DNA from: Obelidium mucronatum
Taxonomy: Eukaryota; Chytridiomycota; Chytridiomycetes; Chytridiales; Chytriomycetaceae
Length of the DNA stretch: 64,000 nt
Direction: 5' to 3'
NCBI GenBank assembly: GCA_025765595.1
Contig: JAIVFH010000001.1
Location: 310,001 to 374,000, forward strand
In this document: positions 10,635-21,968 of the stretch, one piece after another
How the letters are laid out: every line of letters starts with the position of its first letter
Numbering within the stretch: position 1 is the stretch's first letter
Position numbers and translations under genes: made by a program
The notes under the pieces: generated by a model
Database searches by the model: none
What the model saw: the letters and a program-made list of their open reading frames with translations, nothing else
Told to the model about the DNA's origin: nothing

Positions 10635-11279
10635 ATGGTGCTACACACTCGAATGCCTTCCTTCAAGTCGCTCTGGCCAAAGACAAAAGACACTGCGAGT
10701 CCAACTTCCAAGCAGGGAAAGACGTTGTGGCTATCTATCTCAAGCCATAGAGCCAAATCGAAGCTCGCTGTGGTTCCAAATGATTTAGAAAACTCTATTC
10801 CAAGCATGACTCGCTCATCAACTGATTCGGAGGATTCAGACTCCGATGAAGATTCCACCACACCTCAGCCACTCTTCAGCATCAACAAACAATCACACCC
10901 TTCTAAAGCGACCAAATCTAATTTTCCATCTGAATTCTTTGCTGTGAATGCGACGGATGGTATGGACTTGATTCTGTATAATGCTGCGCCTTCGGCTATA
11001 CCGGTACTATCGAAAACTGAATTCAAAGCACTCTCGAGAGCAATCAGCAAGATAATTGAACCAGCAACTCCTTATTCGTCACCCACAGATGTTCCTTCAC
11101 GACCAGAACAAGACGAGGATCCAACGGAATATTTAGGTGACTACTTTTTGACTTCACCAAAAGAATTGTCCCAACGTAGTCGCTGTTCTTTAGATTGGGT
11201 TTCTTTTCAAAAGCTGTCAAACAAGAAACGACCTCTTATTGAGATGGTTCTTATCCAGAACCTAATGTCAAACCTTTAA
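10635..11279 (+). CDS. Array family gene 6
   Basis: Exon 1 is 10635-11136, the phase-1 intron 11137-11193 (57 nt), and exon 2 11194-11279. The intron has no in-frame stop, so the frame also reads through it, but splicing restores the family layout: EYL, then DWVSFQKLSNKKRPLIEMVL, then IQNLMSNL. The N-terminus has the motif very early (MPSFKSLWPKTK). The middle contains SSTDSEDSDSDEDSTT. The spliced product is about 195 residues. Function is unknown. Confidence 0.72.
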   Translation: MVLHTRMPSFKSLWPKTKDTASPTSKQGKTLWLSISSHRAKSKLAVVPNDLENSIPSMTRSSTDSEDSDSDEDSTTPQPLFSINKQSHPSKATKSNFPSEFFAVNATDGMDLILYNAAPSAIPVLSKTEFKALSRAISKIIEPATPYSSPTDVPSRPEQDEDPTEYLGDYFLTSPKELSQRSRCSLDWVSFQKLSNKKRPLIEMVLIQNLMSNL

Positions 11280-11438
11280 GCCTCTTTCTTCTTCTTCTCT
11301 GCGCCTTGATATCCGTGTGTATATCATCATGAATATAATTAAGTGTATCATTTCTCATCGCGTTAATGCGGCATTCAAAGTAGTGAAAATTTTCCCTCAA
11401 ATTACAACCATTGGCGATCCCACGCTCACTCCCTTATT

Positions 11439-13010
11439 ATGTCAAGAACAACTCGGACAGATGCATCTCTCCGGTCTGGCTACTCAAGCTCCTCGAATGA
11501 TGCATCGACCATCATTCTTACTCGATCCAAGAAGAAGTTCTTTGCCGGCGGAGGCGGTGATGAGTTTACCACTCACGTCCAACCACAACACCCACAACAA
11601 CAGCACCAACAGCTTCCATCGACCCAGAAGCAGTCATTTATCAGCTCTTTAACCAAATCGTTTGCTCTGAAATCTGATTTGTCATGCTGTGGTCACAGCG
11701 CCGGAGAGAAGATTGCCAAACCAATCCAATATCCAGCACTTGTGTTGGTCAAGCCCAACCTCAGACCAGCCTTAAATTCAATCAATTTGAACGAACAGCC
11801 AATATACCCTCCTCTTACAACAAATCTGGGAATTGAAAGGCCATCTATTCCGACAAATCGAGGACCTACCCCCCCAAGACGAACCGTAAAGAAAAGAACT
11901 TCCAGCATCAGCCTAAAGTCGTCGTTCGAAACAGTAACGCTGGATACGGCCCGTTCCGACTCTGGAAGAAGTCGCTCATCGCCTTCACCCACAAGGTTCT
12001 TTCATGTTGAAACCACGGATGATTCCGTCCATGAACACAAACGGCAAGAGTTTAATAATCAGTTTATTATTGAGGAAACGGATAATGTTGTGCCTCCAAA
12101 GCGAAAGGAATCGCTTCCTAAAATCGAATGGATGAGGCAAGGGAGTTTTACGCATCGTATTCCCCCCCTTCGTTTTACCGAGCTATGTCTTGACGATCAT
12201 GACGAGATGGAGGAACAAGTTGGAATGAATTCAAACCCGGCATCCGTTTCGGCGTTACGAGCCCTGCCATTGACGGCGGTTGCGAATCCAGAGCGCCAAA
12301 ACCTGAGGTTGAGCACTTCTCCGCCCAAAGTGGAAGCGTTTTGGGAAGATGTATTTCATATCTATAATGCTGCGGATCGACCTAGTAGTGTCCGGGAGCG
12401 CCGAGAGAGTGCAGAGAGTGTGGAATCTTGGACATCTTCATCACTCGGGATATCGACAAGTAAAGTACCTCTGATTTTGGGTATGCGAAATCTTGGCGCT
12501 CTTCAGGACCAGTCCGGTACCGATCCTTGTGCTGAAATTCCTGGTGCGGAAGCCGACGAGGACTCCGATGGCTTATCCGATTCTTCATCCGGAATATCGA
12601 CATTAATTGAGGGCTGCTTGTCCAAGGATAATGGTTTGAGTCAGCAATTCTTGTGTTATTGTGTCTGTTGTTTGGATTCCAACCTTATTCAATCGAACTA
12701 GATAAAAACAAACTGTCAGCCTCAGTGTCTAAGCCATGTTCTTTCGATTTCACAGTGATTTCCAGGCGTGCTGTTCGTGAAATTTGTGAGTAGACACTTT
12801 TTTTTTACTTAGTGTGGCTCAATTAAACATCTCTTTGTGCCATTGATTAATGAATAAGGCCGGATTTCTCACGAGAAGCTTCATTTTGAAAACCGTCCGT
12901 TACTCCAGCAATTACACATCGGAAGTATTTTGGCGAAAGCTCCCTCTGAATTCCGGATCATCGTAAACGAAGATGTGTCTATGGCCAGAATCTTAAATTC
13001 ATATTTTTAA
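11439..13010 (+). CDS. Array family gene 7 (longest member)
   Basis: The first exon, 11439-12654, encodes about 405 residues. It has basic N-terminal RSKKKFFAGGGG, a His/Gln-rich stretch, several PP/RR Ser-rich segments, and an acidic tail rich in SSSGIS. The last exon, 12859-13010, gives CRISHEKLHFENRPLLQQLH then IGSILAKAPSEF plus a longer tail ending LNSYF. The intervening 204 bases are longer than other array introns and could hide a small extra exon. The phases agree for a direct join (L-C-R-I-S). Confidence 0.62.
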
Positions 13011-13263
13011 ACATACTATAATACGTGTATTCGTTTAGTTCATTTCTAGTCTGGTAATAAAGAGTTCGTTATTAATTGTTGCTTTGCCACGGTTTGTGTT
13101 CACGATAAGGAAAGTAGGGTTTCTGATTTCGAATGCCAATTTGCTTGTGCTCTCAAGCCGATTTTTGTGTCTATCCCCCCAACAACAATTGCGTCTTACT
13201 TCTATAAAAGCAAACGTCAACAAAAAAAAATCCCTCTCACCAGTATCCTCGCATTAAAAAGAA

Positions 13264-14082
13264 ATGTCAGTCATCTCTACCTCCGAGTTCATCTTTGTCG
13301 ATGCCAAACCTGTCAAGGACAGTAATCCCATCAGCAGACTCTTCTCCAGCTTCTCGAGCAGCAAGAAGAACAGCCACAAATCAAAGGCGAAGGCAAACCA
13401 GATTGCAGCCTCTGCCAAGAAGCAAAACAGCAAGAACCTGTCAGTGCTGCGTCTGCCGACAGACATCGGCCTCCAAAACACCAACATTGACGCCACTGTC
13501 GCCAACCACACCCTCTACTTCATTCTCTTCCTCTCAACTCTCAATTGTTGAATCGGATCGCGAATCAATCTGTTCAGACGCTTCGTCATTGTATTCGTTT
13601 GAAGAAAAGTCGGAAGATGAGCTGACGCTGGACGACAGCACTTCGAGCCGATTCAGCCTCTGTCTGGAAGACTCCAAATCTTCCAACCATCAAGTCGAGG
13701 TTCTCGATATTCCTTCTTATGAAGAAATGAAACGGATATCAAGCGATTCATCTTACAGTTGAGTGTTTAGTTTAATAGTGCGGCTGCTTTATTGAAGCTC
13801 GTGTGCTAACAATTTGTCTATTGTTTTTTAGGTGCTGGAACCCAATCTGCTCTAACACTGAATGATGCCGAGTTACCCTACTCTTATCGTGAACTCTGTA
13901 AGTAAAATTTGCTTTTTCGGCATGCAGAAAAAAGAAAATAATTTACTTATTTCTCTCGTTGCTTAGATATGATATCTTTTCACAAATTGTCATCGGAAAA
14001 GAAACCGATGCATCAGCAAGTTTTGATCTCGAACTTCATAATGACAACATTGGCGCCACATCTCCCTGAAGAGATCCTATAA
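13264..14082 (+). CDS. Array family gene 8 (one probable frameshift)
   Basis: Starts MSVISTSEFIFVDAKP and carries NPISRLFSSFSSSKK as its N-terminal motif. The coding signal moves by one frame somewhere in about 13450-13490, where one extra base must be removed to continue into TPLSPTTPSTSFSSSQ. Exons: 13264-13757, 13832-13897 (22 codons) and 13967-14082. The last exon encodes YMISFHKLSSEKKPMHQQVL then ISNFIMTTLAPHLPEEIL, after a phase-1 intron. It has one more intron than genes 1-6. Function is unknown. Confidence 0.6.
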
Positions 14083-14346
14083 AACCGAAAAAAAACGGAA
14101 ACCCCGAAGCCTAAGGCTGCCGCCAAGTCTCCTCTCCTGCTTCAGAATGACCTCATATTTAATCTGTTGCTTTTGTACAAAGTAAACCCCCTCGCCCTCT
14201 TCTTACGTTTAATTGTAGCCTTCTATTATTGAGAACATAATATATCCAATGATTACGCTTCTTTCAATTGCTTTTTCAACGGTTCTTTCAAGAGTGGCAG
14301 AACACGTCGTGTCGATTCTGTACAAAAAAAATACTTGTCATCGTGA

Positions 14347-15179
14347 ATGAACACCGCTGCCGCGGATGTCTATCCCTTAGACCCGTTGATGGCAGCTCTG
14401 TTTTCAGGTCATCAGTTGACCATGCTCTTTACATCCTTATTGAAGAAGGTATCTTGGAAATCGCGTTCAGGATACAAAACGAATTCAGGGAAGGAGGATT
14501 CCCCACCATTACCTCGCAATGCAGTCCAGTAGCATTGCTGCTGACAAGACGCGAAAAACTGTCAAGAAAAAGAATTCGATTTGGACAGTTGTGTTGCGGC
14601 ATCGAAAGTCGAATGAAACCCTGTATCCTCCCAATGACATCAATAACCCTTGGATTCCACCATTTCACCGCGATTTAACACCAAAATACCCACCGATTAC
14701 GTACGGAGCTTATGGGACAATAATGCTTCCAATGGACCTGTCACCCTTCACAGTTCTTTTATCCTTGAACATTACTCCTGTCGAATCAACTGAAGAAATG
14801 CAAGCTGACAGTGTTTTTCGGATCTGGTTGACAACGCAGAGAGTTACTCCGGATATTGTAGATCAAAGCTGGATGCAGGAAGACGATGGTGACTTTGACT
14901 CTGGGGCTTGCCTTTTTGAAGGAGGGAAAGTTCCGGAGATTTTGGTTCCTGACGGTTATACGTATTTTCAGCGACGCACTCTTCTTGCTTTGTGTAAGAC
15001 ACGTGCTATTTACTGTTTGTGTGGGCGATGGTCCTAATTGTTTCAATTCAGATGATTTATCAGTGCAAAAGTGGACTGCCCCACCTATCCGACCGACCAA
15101 AGATAAATCGCTGAGCCGAATTCTTGCAATCAATATAATCCTTAACAAAACAATCAGCGAGCTGAATAGATACTTATAA
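14347..15179 (+). CDS. Array family gene 9 (divergent; N-terminus uncertain)
   Basis: The last exon, 15052-15179, follows a phase-1 intron (14994-15051) and encodes YDLSVQKWTAPPIRPTKDKS then LSRILAINIILNKTISELN, a degenerate module in which KL is KW. The exon before it is open from 14519 (MQSSSIAADKTRKTVKKKNS). An upstream frame from ATG 14347 joins it if one base near 14528 is dropped, as in neighbouring genes. Unlike its neighbours the middle is folded-looking, with a Pro/Tyr-rich block and few acidic runs. It is the most divergent member. Confidence 0.5.
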
Positions 15180-15279
15180 GCATAGGTCGCGTTTTTTTTT
15201 CTTTTTTAAATTGGGGTTCATGCTTGGCTCATAACGAACTGAAAAGAAACCCTCAATCAACACGCCCCCGACGCAAACG

Positions 15280-16438
15280 ATGGAAACCCGGAGATACCAC
15301 GACATCCACAGCGCCAAACGCGCCAGTGATCGCACGCTGGCTGAGCTGATTTCGTGTTTACCGCCAGCCAATCCAGAAGTCTCGACCCGTCCAATTGGTC
15401 TATCGACTTTAGGCAACAACAAAGTGGGTGTGGCATCCCTTTCAGCTTCTGAATACCATCATCCTTCTCTCAAGAAGTCGCCCTCGTTTCCTGATTTGAA
15501 CGAGCGACTGCTCTCGCCTTCGATCCGATCGCCAACGGACTCTGTGAACTCTAGCTACAGACACAACACCCAATCAGCAACAGTTACTCCCACGACACCG
15601 TCGCTCGATGACGCTGTAGAATCATGTTTGGACTTTTACGAGAACGATTGCATGTCTGTGTTTTCGTTTGATGCAGATCGCGAAGAAGTGCTCGATGTTC
15701 GGTTATCGGTGGAGCCACCTGGCGTATTGCATGACGAGAAGCCCGTGATTCCAATTCGCACAGAGTCGCTGAATACAATCAGAGAGCCAATCTCTCTTCG
15801 GGCGTCAAAGAAACTGCGTCGGCTTCACCTGGAGTTGACTGTCCAATCGCAATTGGAAGTTGGGATTCCACCATATCAGCCCCAACTGCAAGAATCTTTT
15901 GCCCTACCAGAACTACTTGTGAATGAAAGCGAAGAGGATGATGATGAGGATGACGTTCCACTTGCGTCTATTCTTCAATGGAGACGCCCTTCCCCTGAAA
16001 ACAATATGATTGCCGAAGAGGCTGCAACTATTCGACCCAAACCAATTCCTTTGGGGGGGCTTTCAACAACGCCAATTGACATCGAATGCTTTGGAGAATT
16101 GTCGCTTAGAAGAGGATCTTGGCTCTCTTGAATCTCCAGCAGTCTCAGTTCATTGACTCATGTACACCAAGTCCATGTCATGACAATGATCGAGAAGCAG
16201 AAGAAATTGAATTAATTCAGAGGATAAGTGAGCTACTTGTAACGTTTTTTGTTTCTTCTTTTGTGTTCTCACATAGTTTCCCTAGGTGACATATCGTGCA
16301 CCAAACTCGGCGGAGAGGAATCGACCGTTGATTCAAATTATTACAATTATCAATATGATGACGCCTTTGTTGGAAAAGTACCCTGATCTGGTCACGGATT
16401 TCGCAGTGGACACATGCGAACCGGTCGACCTTAACTAA
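15280..16438 (+). CDS. Array family gene 10 (several single-base frame breaks)
   Basis: Opens METRRYHDIHSAKRASDRT and runs 283 codons, with Ser/Pro-rich sequence, LDVRLSVEPPG (the RLSV block) and an acidic run ESEEDDDEDDVPLAS. The frame then needs three one-base corrections: in the G7 run at 16053-16059, near 16149, and near 16309. With these it continues to a phase-1 intron (16228-16285) and the module SDISCTKL then RPLIQIITIINMMTPLL, plus the EKYPDLVTDF extension typical of members 10-15. I judge sequence error more likely than decay because the module is well kept. Confidence 0.5.
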
Positions 16439-16732
16439 AGATTGGTTTTGTGAATAATATGGTTGTGAATATTATGCTTCTATTGCTATTAAAAAAACCC
16501 CCTTCTTCATCCTTTCCATCGCGTTTTTGATATCCCATGAGAGGAAAGCAGTAAACTCCTGCAACTCCAGCGAGAAACAACATCCGAATCCTCGATAACG
16601 TAAATTGAATATTTAAAAAATTCAGTTGAGGTTTTCGATTTGTGTGTTCACAAACAAGCACCCTCAAGCAAAAAAAAAAAACACAACTGAAGCATCGCCT
16701 CGCTTGGCCCTCTTTTTTTATTTTCAGTCACA

Positions 16733-17877
16733 ATGAAGCATCAGCCACTGGAATTCTCGGGCATTGCCCTTCCCTGCAAACCGTTTCTCAGCAAACTGTT
16801 TCTTGGAAAGCAAGCCTCTATGACTACGAGCACAACTGTGACTGAAGCATCGACAGCATCTGAGGCTCAGCCGAAATCCAACGCAATTGCTCCTCACTTT
16901 TCGATACTATTGCAACCGAAATGTGCGTCGAATGGCGGGAAAGTTATCGAATCAGGAGACGCTCGAACACAGCGGCAGTGGCGCACTTCAAGGAGGCACC
17001 AGTCGAAGCACCTCACAGAAAATAAAACAATCAGCGAAAATACAATTCCTTTAGGTGATTACTTCTCCCACTTCATAGCACTTGGAGAACTGACTCACTA
17101 ACTTTTTAAAATCAACTGTAGAGCCTGAGGCTGCTACCAACCAGTCTGACGTTTCGCTGCCTTTGTTCAAACAAGCTTTTCAAATTGCGTCTCGAAAATA
17201 CTCGGGCGTACTATCACATACACAAGTTAATGTCTCAACCGCAGTCATATCGGACACTCCACAGTGTCGGAATGAAACGAGATTCTATTTGACGCGAGAA
17301 CAACTCCCCCAACGATGCGCCTCTTTAATTGTACCTGCTCGCTATGCTACACTACTGGAAAGTCAGGATCCACAACTATATATGTCATTGCATTCCGATG
17401 TTGATGATTGCGCTGCTAATGACGACGAGGATGACGCGGAAACGATCGAAGACGACGCATTCCACCTATCCGACAGTGATGATTCCGAAAACACACTTGT
17501 CTGTCATGATTATGAGATTCACTTTGAAGATCCCACGAACTTGGACTTGACGTTCTCATTTCACCACCATCCGAAAAGCAACCAACACCCGACCAAATCA
17601 CCCGAGTCAATAAGTTTGGAAACTGCGAAACGGCTATGTATGTGCCAAAGATTTTTTTTAATTATTAATTCTATTGGCGACTGTTTTCTAACGTTCTTGA
17701 AACGTTTTTACAGATTTAAACTCTTACTCTAAATTATGCTATGGAAGCCGGTCGAATGAACGACTAATCGCGATCAGGGGGCTGATGGTCAAGTTGGTTA
17801 AAGCGCATCCGGCGTTGATTCTCGCTCTTCAACAGGACCAAACAACAACGAAGCCCCGACCTGAGATTCACGACTGA
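16733..17877 (+). CDS. Array family gene 11
   Basis: Three exons with consistent phases and no frame problem: 16733-17054, 17122-17637 and 17714-17877, for 333 residues. It starts MKHQPLEFSGIALP and has FLSKLFLGKQ as its N-terminal motif. A long acidic block (ANDDEDDAETIEDD) lies before the last intron. The last exon gives YLNSYSKLCYGSRSNERLIA then IRGLMVKLVKAHPALI. It belongs to the second subgroup, in which RPLxQQ is replaced by SNERxIA-like sequence. Function is unknown. Confidence 0.7.
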
Positions 17878-18090
17878 CACGATATAGATAGAATTTTAGT
17901 GTTATTTTAGTGTATATGAATTGAAAATTCTTTAGATCTTTTGTTGTGTCTGTGTCTTGTGTCTGTGCTTGCTTGCTGCTTGGCACCCCTGGGTTGAAAA
18001 AAAAAAAAAGTGAAGGAACACAGCGGCTCATTGCCTGCCCTAAACCTTACCTGAGTCTGATCCCGCCCCATCAACAAATTACACATACGA

Positions 18091-19235
18091 ATGTCCTCCA
18101 GCTTCCCACCACAGACAACGTCAAGTCCTCGCGAATCGATAGGCATGAGACAAAGACTCGTGCTACAATTTGGGTCTTTGAAATCCAAACTCCAACAGCA
18201 ACATGGTGGCCACTTGAATGACGAAAGTGATACTTTGCCAGAATCGAAGCGACTTACGTTGATCCGATCTTCCTTGGATGCATTGTCGCAAGTCTGGAAT
18301 AAACGGTCGCCAAAGTCTCGACATCAAGCCCCCATCACGAGCGCGAGCGCTGCAAAAAACCTCATCGAGAAAGAAAACGATCAAGCATTCTCATTTGTTC
18401 GGCTGGATCGTGCGCAGTCATCGTTTCGGCGCGGAATGATTTACCTTTGGATGCCGATGCTGACAGCAAACCAACTCCAAAGCCCGAAAGAATGGAAACA
18501 ACGCGAACCATGCCATCGAATGTCGCTAAAAGGCGTTTTATTAGTGAGAATGACCGCCCTGTCATTCCAAAAGTTCAATCCCACGCCGAAACAGCAAGAG
18601 AGCTCGTTGCCAGTGCGCTGGATGGAGGTTATCCGGTCAAGCCAAAAGTACGCGGAAAAATCAATGCAAAAACCCAAAGGTTTAGTAAATTCCGGAGAGA
18701 TAGTGTCGACTTTGAGCAAGACCCCGCGGTTGCTTGGTTTTTGTTTCATGGGCGTGCGCTGAAGTCCAGACCAAGGAGTCGGTTGCTACAACCACAATAC
18801 TTGAATGCAAACGACAACGAGGAGAGTGATGGTAATCTTGTCACGTTAGGAAACGCGAGGCGATTGTGTATGTTATTTTTCTGGGCCAGGAAGGCGCTTA
18901 CGTAATCAAAACACTCATTCGAAATTTACTTCTATTTAGACCTTATATCTCACACGAAATTGAGTTACGCGAGGAAACGCAGTCACGAAAGAGCCCTTGC
19001 CATTCATCAGTTTATGTCAAGACTGATGGACGAGTTTCCAGCCGTTATAGGACCTCTGCAAAATGGTCCACCGTCCAAGATAAAGATGCTCGTTCCACCG
19101 CCGGCATCTGCTACTGTTGCTCAATTATATAGGGGCGGTTCTGGACGCGGAGGCGGTGGTAGATTGCTACGTTCGAAAAGCGCTGTCATTGACGAAGATG
19201 ATATTCCACTGGCGTTATTGGGTGGAAAGTCATAA
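18091..19235 (+). CDS. Array family gene 12 (one frame break)
   Basis: Starts MSSSFPPQTTSSPRESIGM with FGSLKSKLQQQ as its N-terminal motif. The coding frame shifts once in about 18420-18435; one missing base fits. It then continues as DLPLDADADSKPTPKPERM through a basic and acidic middle to NARRL. A phase-1 intron (18868-18939) precedes the module YLISHTKLSYARKRSHERAL then AIHQFMSRLMDEFPAVI. The protein carries on with a glycine-rich tail (RGGSGRGGGGRLLRSKS) not seen in other members. Confidence 0.58.
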
Positions 19236-19447
19236 AGTTTGGGAAGGTGGTGCTAATCATTGACATTCTTTTCGGTGCATATTTAAAATAAACGAAAACC
19301 GACTTTTATCGGTCAAATTAACAAATGTATTGTTTGTTTCGACCCATACCAGTTTTGAATACCATACTTATCTACTCCAAAACAAAAACAAAATCATGTT
19401 CCACCACCACTGGGCGGGAAACTCAAATGATTGCACCTTTTTGATTC

Positions 19448-19471
19448 TTTTTTTTTTTTTTTTTTTTTTTT
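19448..19471. repeat. 24-base poly-T tract
   Basis: Uninterrupted T run about 65 bases upstream of array gene 13, within the 300-base spacer after gene 12. A similar 26-base run follows gene 13. Such tracts are common in AT-rich fungal spacers and may act as nucleosome-excluding promoter DNA (inference). Confidence 0.9.
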
Positions 19472-19534
19472 AGTTCTTTTGATTAAATAAATCAACTCGT
19501 CTTTTGCCGAAATTCACTCAAAAGCCCCCAACAA

Positions 19535-20232
19535 ATGCCAGTACGCAGCTGGAAACTAAAAATCAGTAGCAGCAGCTTGATCAAGAAGCTGGGCGGCGGC
19601 GGCGTAGAGCAGGACCGGCCGAAGGATGACGTTGTCAACAGCCACACAGCCACATTTGGTGGTGGTGCTTCAGTTGTAAAGCCGACAACGTTTACTTCAA
19701 CAGCCTCAGTTCAACTAGTCCAGGAGCCAAACAGCAGTACATCTGCGGCTCCGACGAGGTCAATGTGGGAGCACGGGTGCTGCAGTGGAACTGATAATCC
19801 TGACGCCGACGTTGGCCATGGGGATAATCAAGTCAAGCAGCTTCAAGAAAGCAAAGAAAGAGAAGATGCGCATCAAGAATCTCGGCTGGTCTCTTTGGAT
19901 GATGTGCAGGATATATGTATGTATATGAGATGACTAATACAAAAAACGTCAAAATCAATCAATCAAAGGTTTTTTGACCTTCTCTTGCTCTCTCTCGCTT
20001 TCTTCTTATAGATCTTATTTCGTATTCGAAACTGATAAATGGACAATGCTCTAATGAACGTATGATTGCTGTCAAGAGAATCATGAAACGCGTTATGCAG
20101 GACTACCCAGAAGTCATGTGGACGGTCCGACAAAACGTGAAAAGGATGTCTCGTGTAGGAGGATTGAATGTGGAAGAAGGCGTTGCCAGTGAAGACCCAT
20201 TTGACCAACTTTTATACCAGCTCATGCGCTGA
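19535..20232 (+). CDS. Array family gene 13
   Basis: Two clean exons, 19535-19916 and 20012-20232, with a phase-1 intron that has a long pyrimidine tract, for 200 residues. It begins MPVRSWKLKISSSSLIKKLG. The exon ends ESRLVSLDDVQDI, which resembles ESRVVSLEDGQDI in gene 14 and marks the two as closest relatives. The module is YLISYSKLINGQCSNERMIA then VKRIMKRVMQDYPEVM, followed by a 40-residue tail. Function is unknown. Confidence 0.72.
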
Positions 20233-20246
20233 TTTGTCTGATACTC

Positions 20247-20272
20247 TTTTTTTTTTTTTTTTTTTTTTTTTT
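20247..20272. repeat. 26-base poly-T tract
   Basis: Uninterrupted T run 15 bases after the stop codon of array gene 13, at the head of the 300-base spacer leading to gene 14. The rest of the spacer (20273-20544) holds no gene I recognise. Confidence 0.9.
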
Positions 20273-20544
20273 GAATCCCTTCTCATAATCCCTTAATTCA
20301 TGGCGAACAAACTGCGTCGTTTCTTTTAAATAAAGTTTGCATCAGATAAAAAGGCTGCCGCGGCATTTTGCAACTTGTGTCTTTTGCTGCACGCACTTGA
20401 TTAAAAAAAATTGTGTCCTGATTTGATTTGTGTCTCCCAAATCTTGGAAAGGCCTTTTTTTTTGACTAATACAGACCAGGGCCTTTCGGGAGCTGAAAAA
20501 AAACGAGAACTCCTAGGATACCGCTTTCTCTCTCTCCCTCTTCC

Positions 20545-21829
20545 ATGGTCAGCCGCTCTTAGTTCAACATCTGCCCTTAATCGAAGGCCTTCTCTCTTTG
20601 CGGCTTTCAAGTCGACTCTCAAGAGAAGCACATCGCTCTCTGAACCTCATACATCTACTTCTACTTCTTCTTCTTCTCCAGGTTCCTCCTCCTCCTCTTT
20701 GCTCTTGAAAGAACGGTCACCTTCATTAGACGCTTTCTTGTCTAAAAAATCAATGAGCATTTCCAACCAAGACCGGAAGCATGGATCAGCAGCCTCTTCC
20801 GACGGAACTCAAGCGCCAGCGTAGTCTCAAACCCGGAACAGAGTCAACTATACTTGGACGGTAAACGGTGAGTTCGGAATGAAAGGGAAAAAAATAAGAA
20901 GGGTTGGGACATTGAACACACTTTTTGCTCTCTCTCCCTCTTATCATCACAGATCGCTTACTGTTTCAAGAAGGTGCATGTACTGAAGATTCAGACTCAT
21001 TCGATGGAGATACGCTTGTTTCGAATGGAAGCGATGTGTCGGTTGACGATGTGGATGAAATCGGGTTGGAAAAACACCCTGGATCAGGAACAATTCTTAC
21101 AACGGCAGAGATCCCGCAACAACAACAACAACAACAGCGGCAGCAACAGCGGCTACAGCAACAAGAGGAGTATGCGGATGAATCGAATCATCCTGTGCTG
21201 CAACGGAAAAACTCACGAAAAGAAGAACGGTCAATTCGTCGTCGGTTTGCTGATGAGTTGATTACAGTGCATACTCCGCTGTTGGTTCATGTTATTTCAG
21301 CTGTAACTCAGTATGAAGACGATGGAGCCAGGGTCGCTGCATCTGTTGATCAAGAGGTGGCTGTATTGGAATCACGTGTTGTCTCTCTCGAAGACGGTCA
21401 AGACATTCTTCCAGTAGATCTACCACGCACAAATTCTGAAGAAACACTGGTAGATTTCTGTGGAGAGGAAGACGGTTCATTAGTCAATGCTGTTAGCAAG
21501 GATGCTGTTGATGATGAGGAGGAACATGTTTTCCAAAATGAGACGCCGGTTTTCCAAGAATTGGACATTGCGACTGTCAAACGAATATGTAAGTTTTACT
21601 TGAATTTTGAATTTCTATTCCCATGTTTTTTGATATTTTTTTTTCGTCAGATTTATCTTCTTTCATGAAATTATATACTGTGAAGCCCGTTAAACATCGC
21701 GAGAGGCTTCTCTTTATAAATTCAATCATGTGGAGACTGGTTTACGAATACCCGGAGCTTGGTGATGCGCTAGCGAGAGACTGCCAGGTTCCTGCACCGC
21801 CTTACCCGCCTCCAACAGCCATCTCTTGA
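20545..21829 (+). CDS. Array family gene 14
   Basis: The last two exons are clear: roughly 20953-21588, then a phase-1 intron (21589-21650) and 21651-21829. The module reads YLSSFMKLYTVK, then RERLLFINSIMWRLVYEYPEL, with a proline-rich end. The middle exon has a Gln run (eight CAA/CAG codons) and acidic DVDEIGLEK. The first exon (RRPSLFAAFKSTLKRS as N-terminal motif, then poly-Ser) has no in-frame ATG. ATG 20545 fits if one T is removed near 20555, and a second correction is needed near 20805. The first exon-exon join is unresolved. Confidence 0.55.
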
Positions 21830-21968
21830 GAATAGGGATATGCTGGTGTATTTCGAGAATCCGTGATATATATATCTATCTAATAAACTTAATTCCCATT
21901 CCATCTTATTCAATGTTTAATAGTATATTTTTAAATTATTGTTAAATTGAGGTTTTTCTTCTTTGAGA

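Noticed and set aside
13264..16438. Calling array genes 8-10 pseudogenes because of frame breaks
   Set aside because: The breaks are single bases, the exons and splice sites around them are intact, and the essential MPP alpha gene shows the same kind of break, so sequence error is the simpler explanation.
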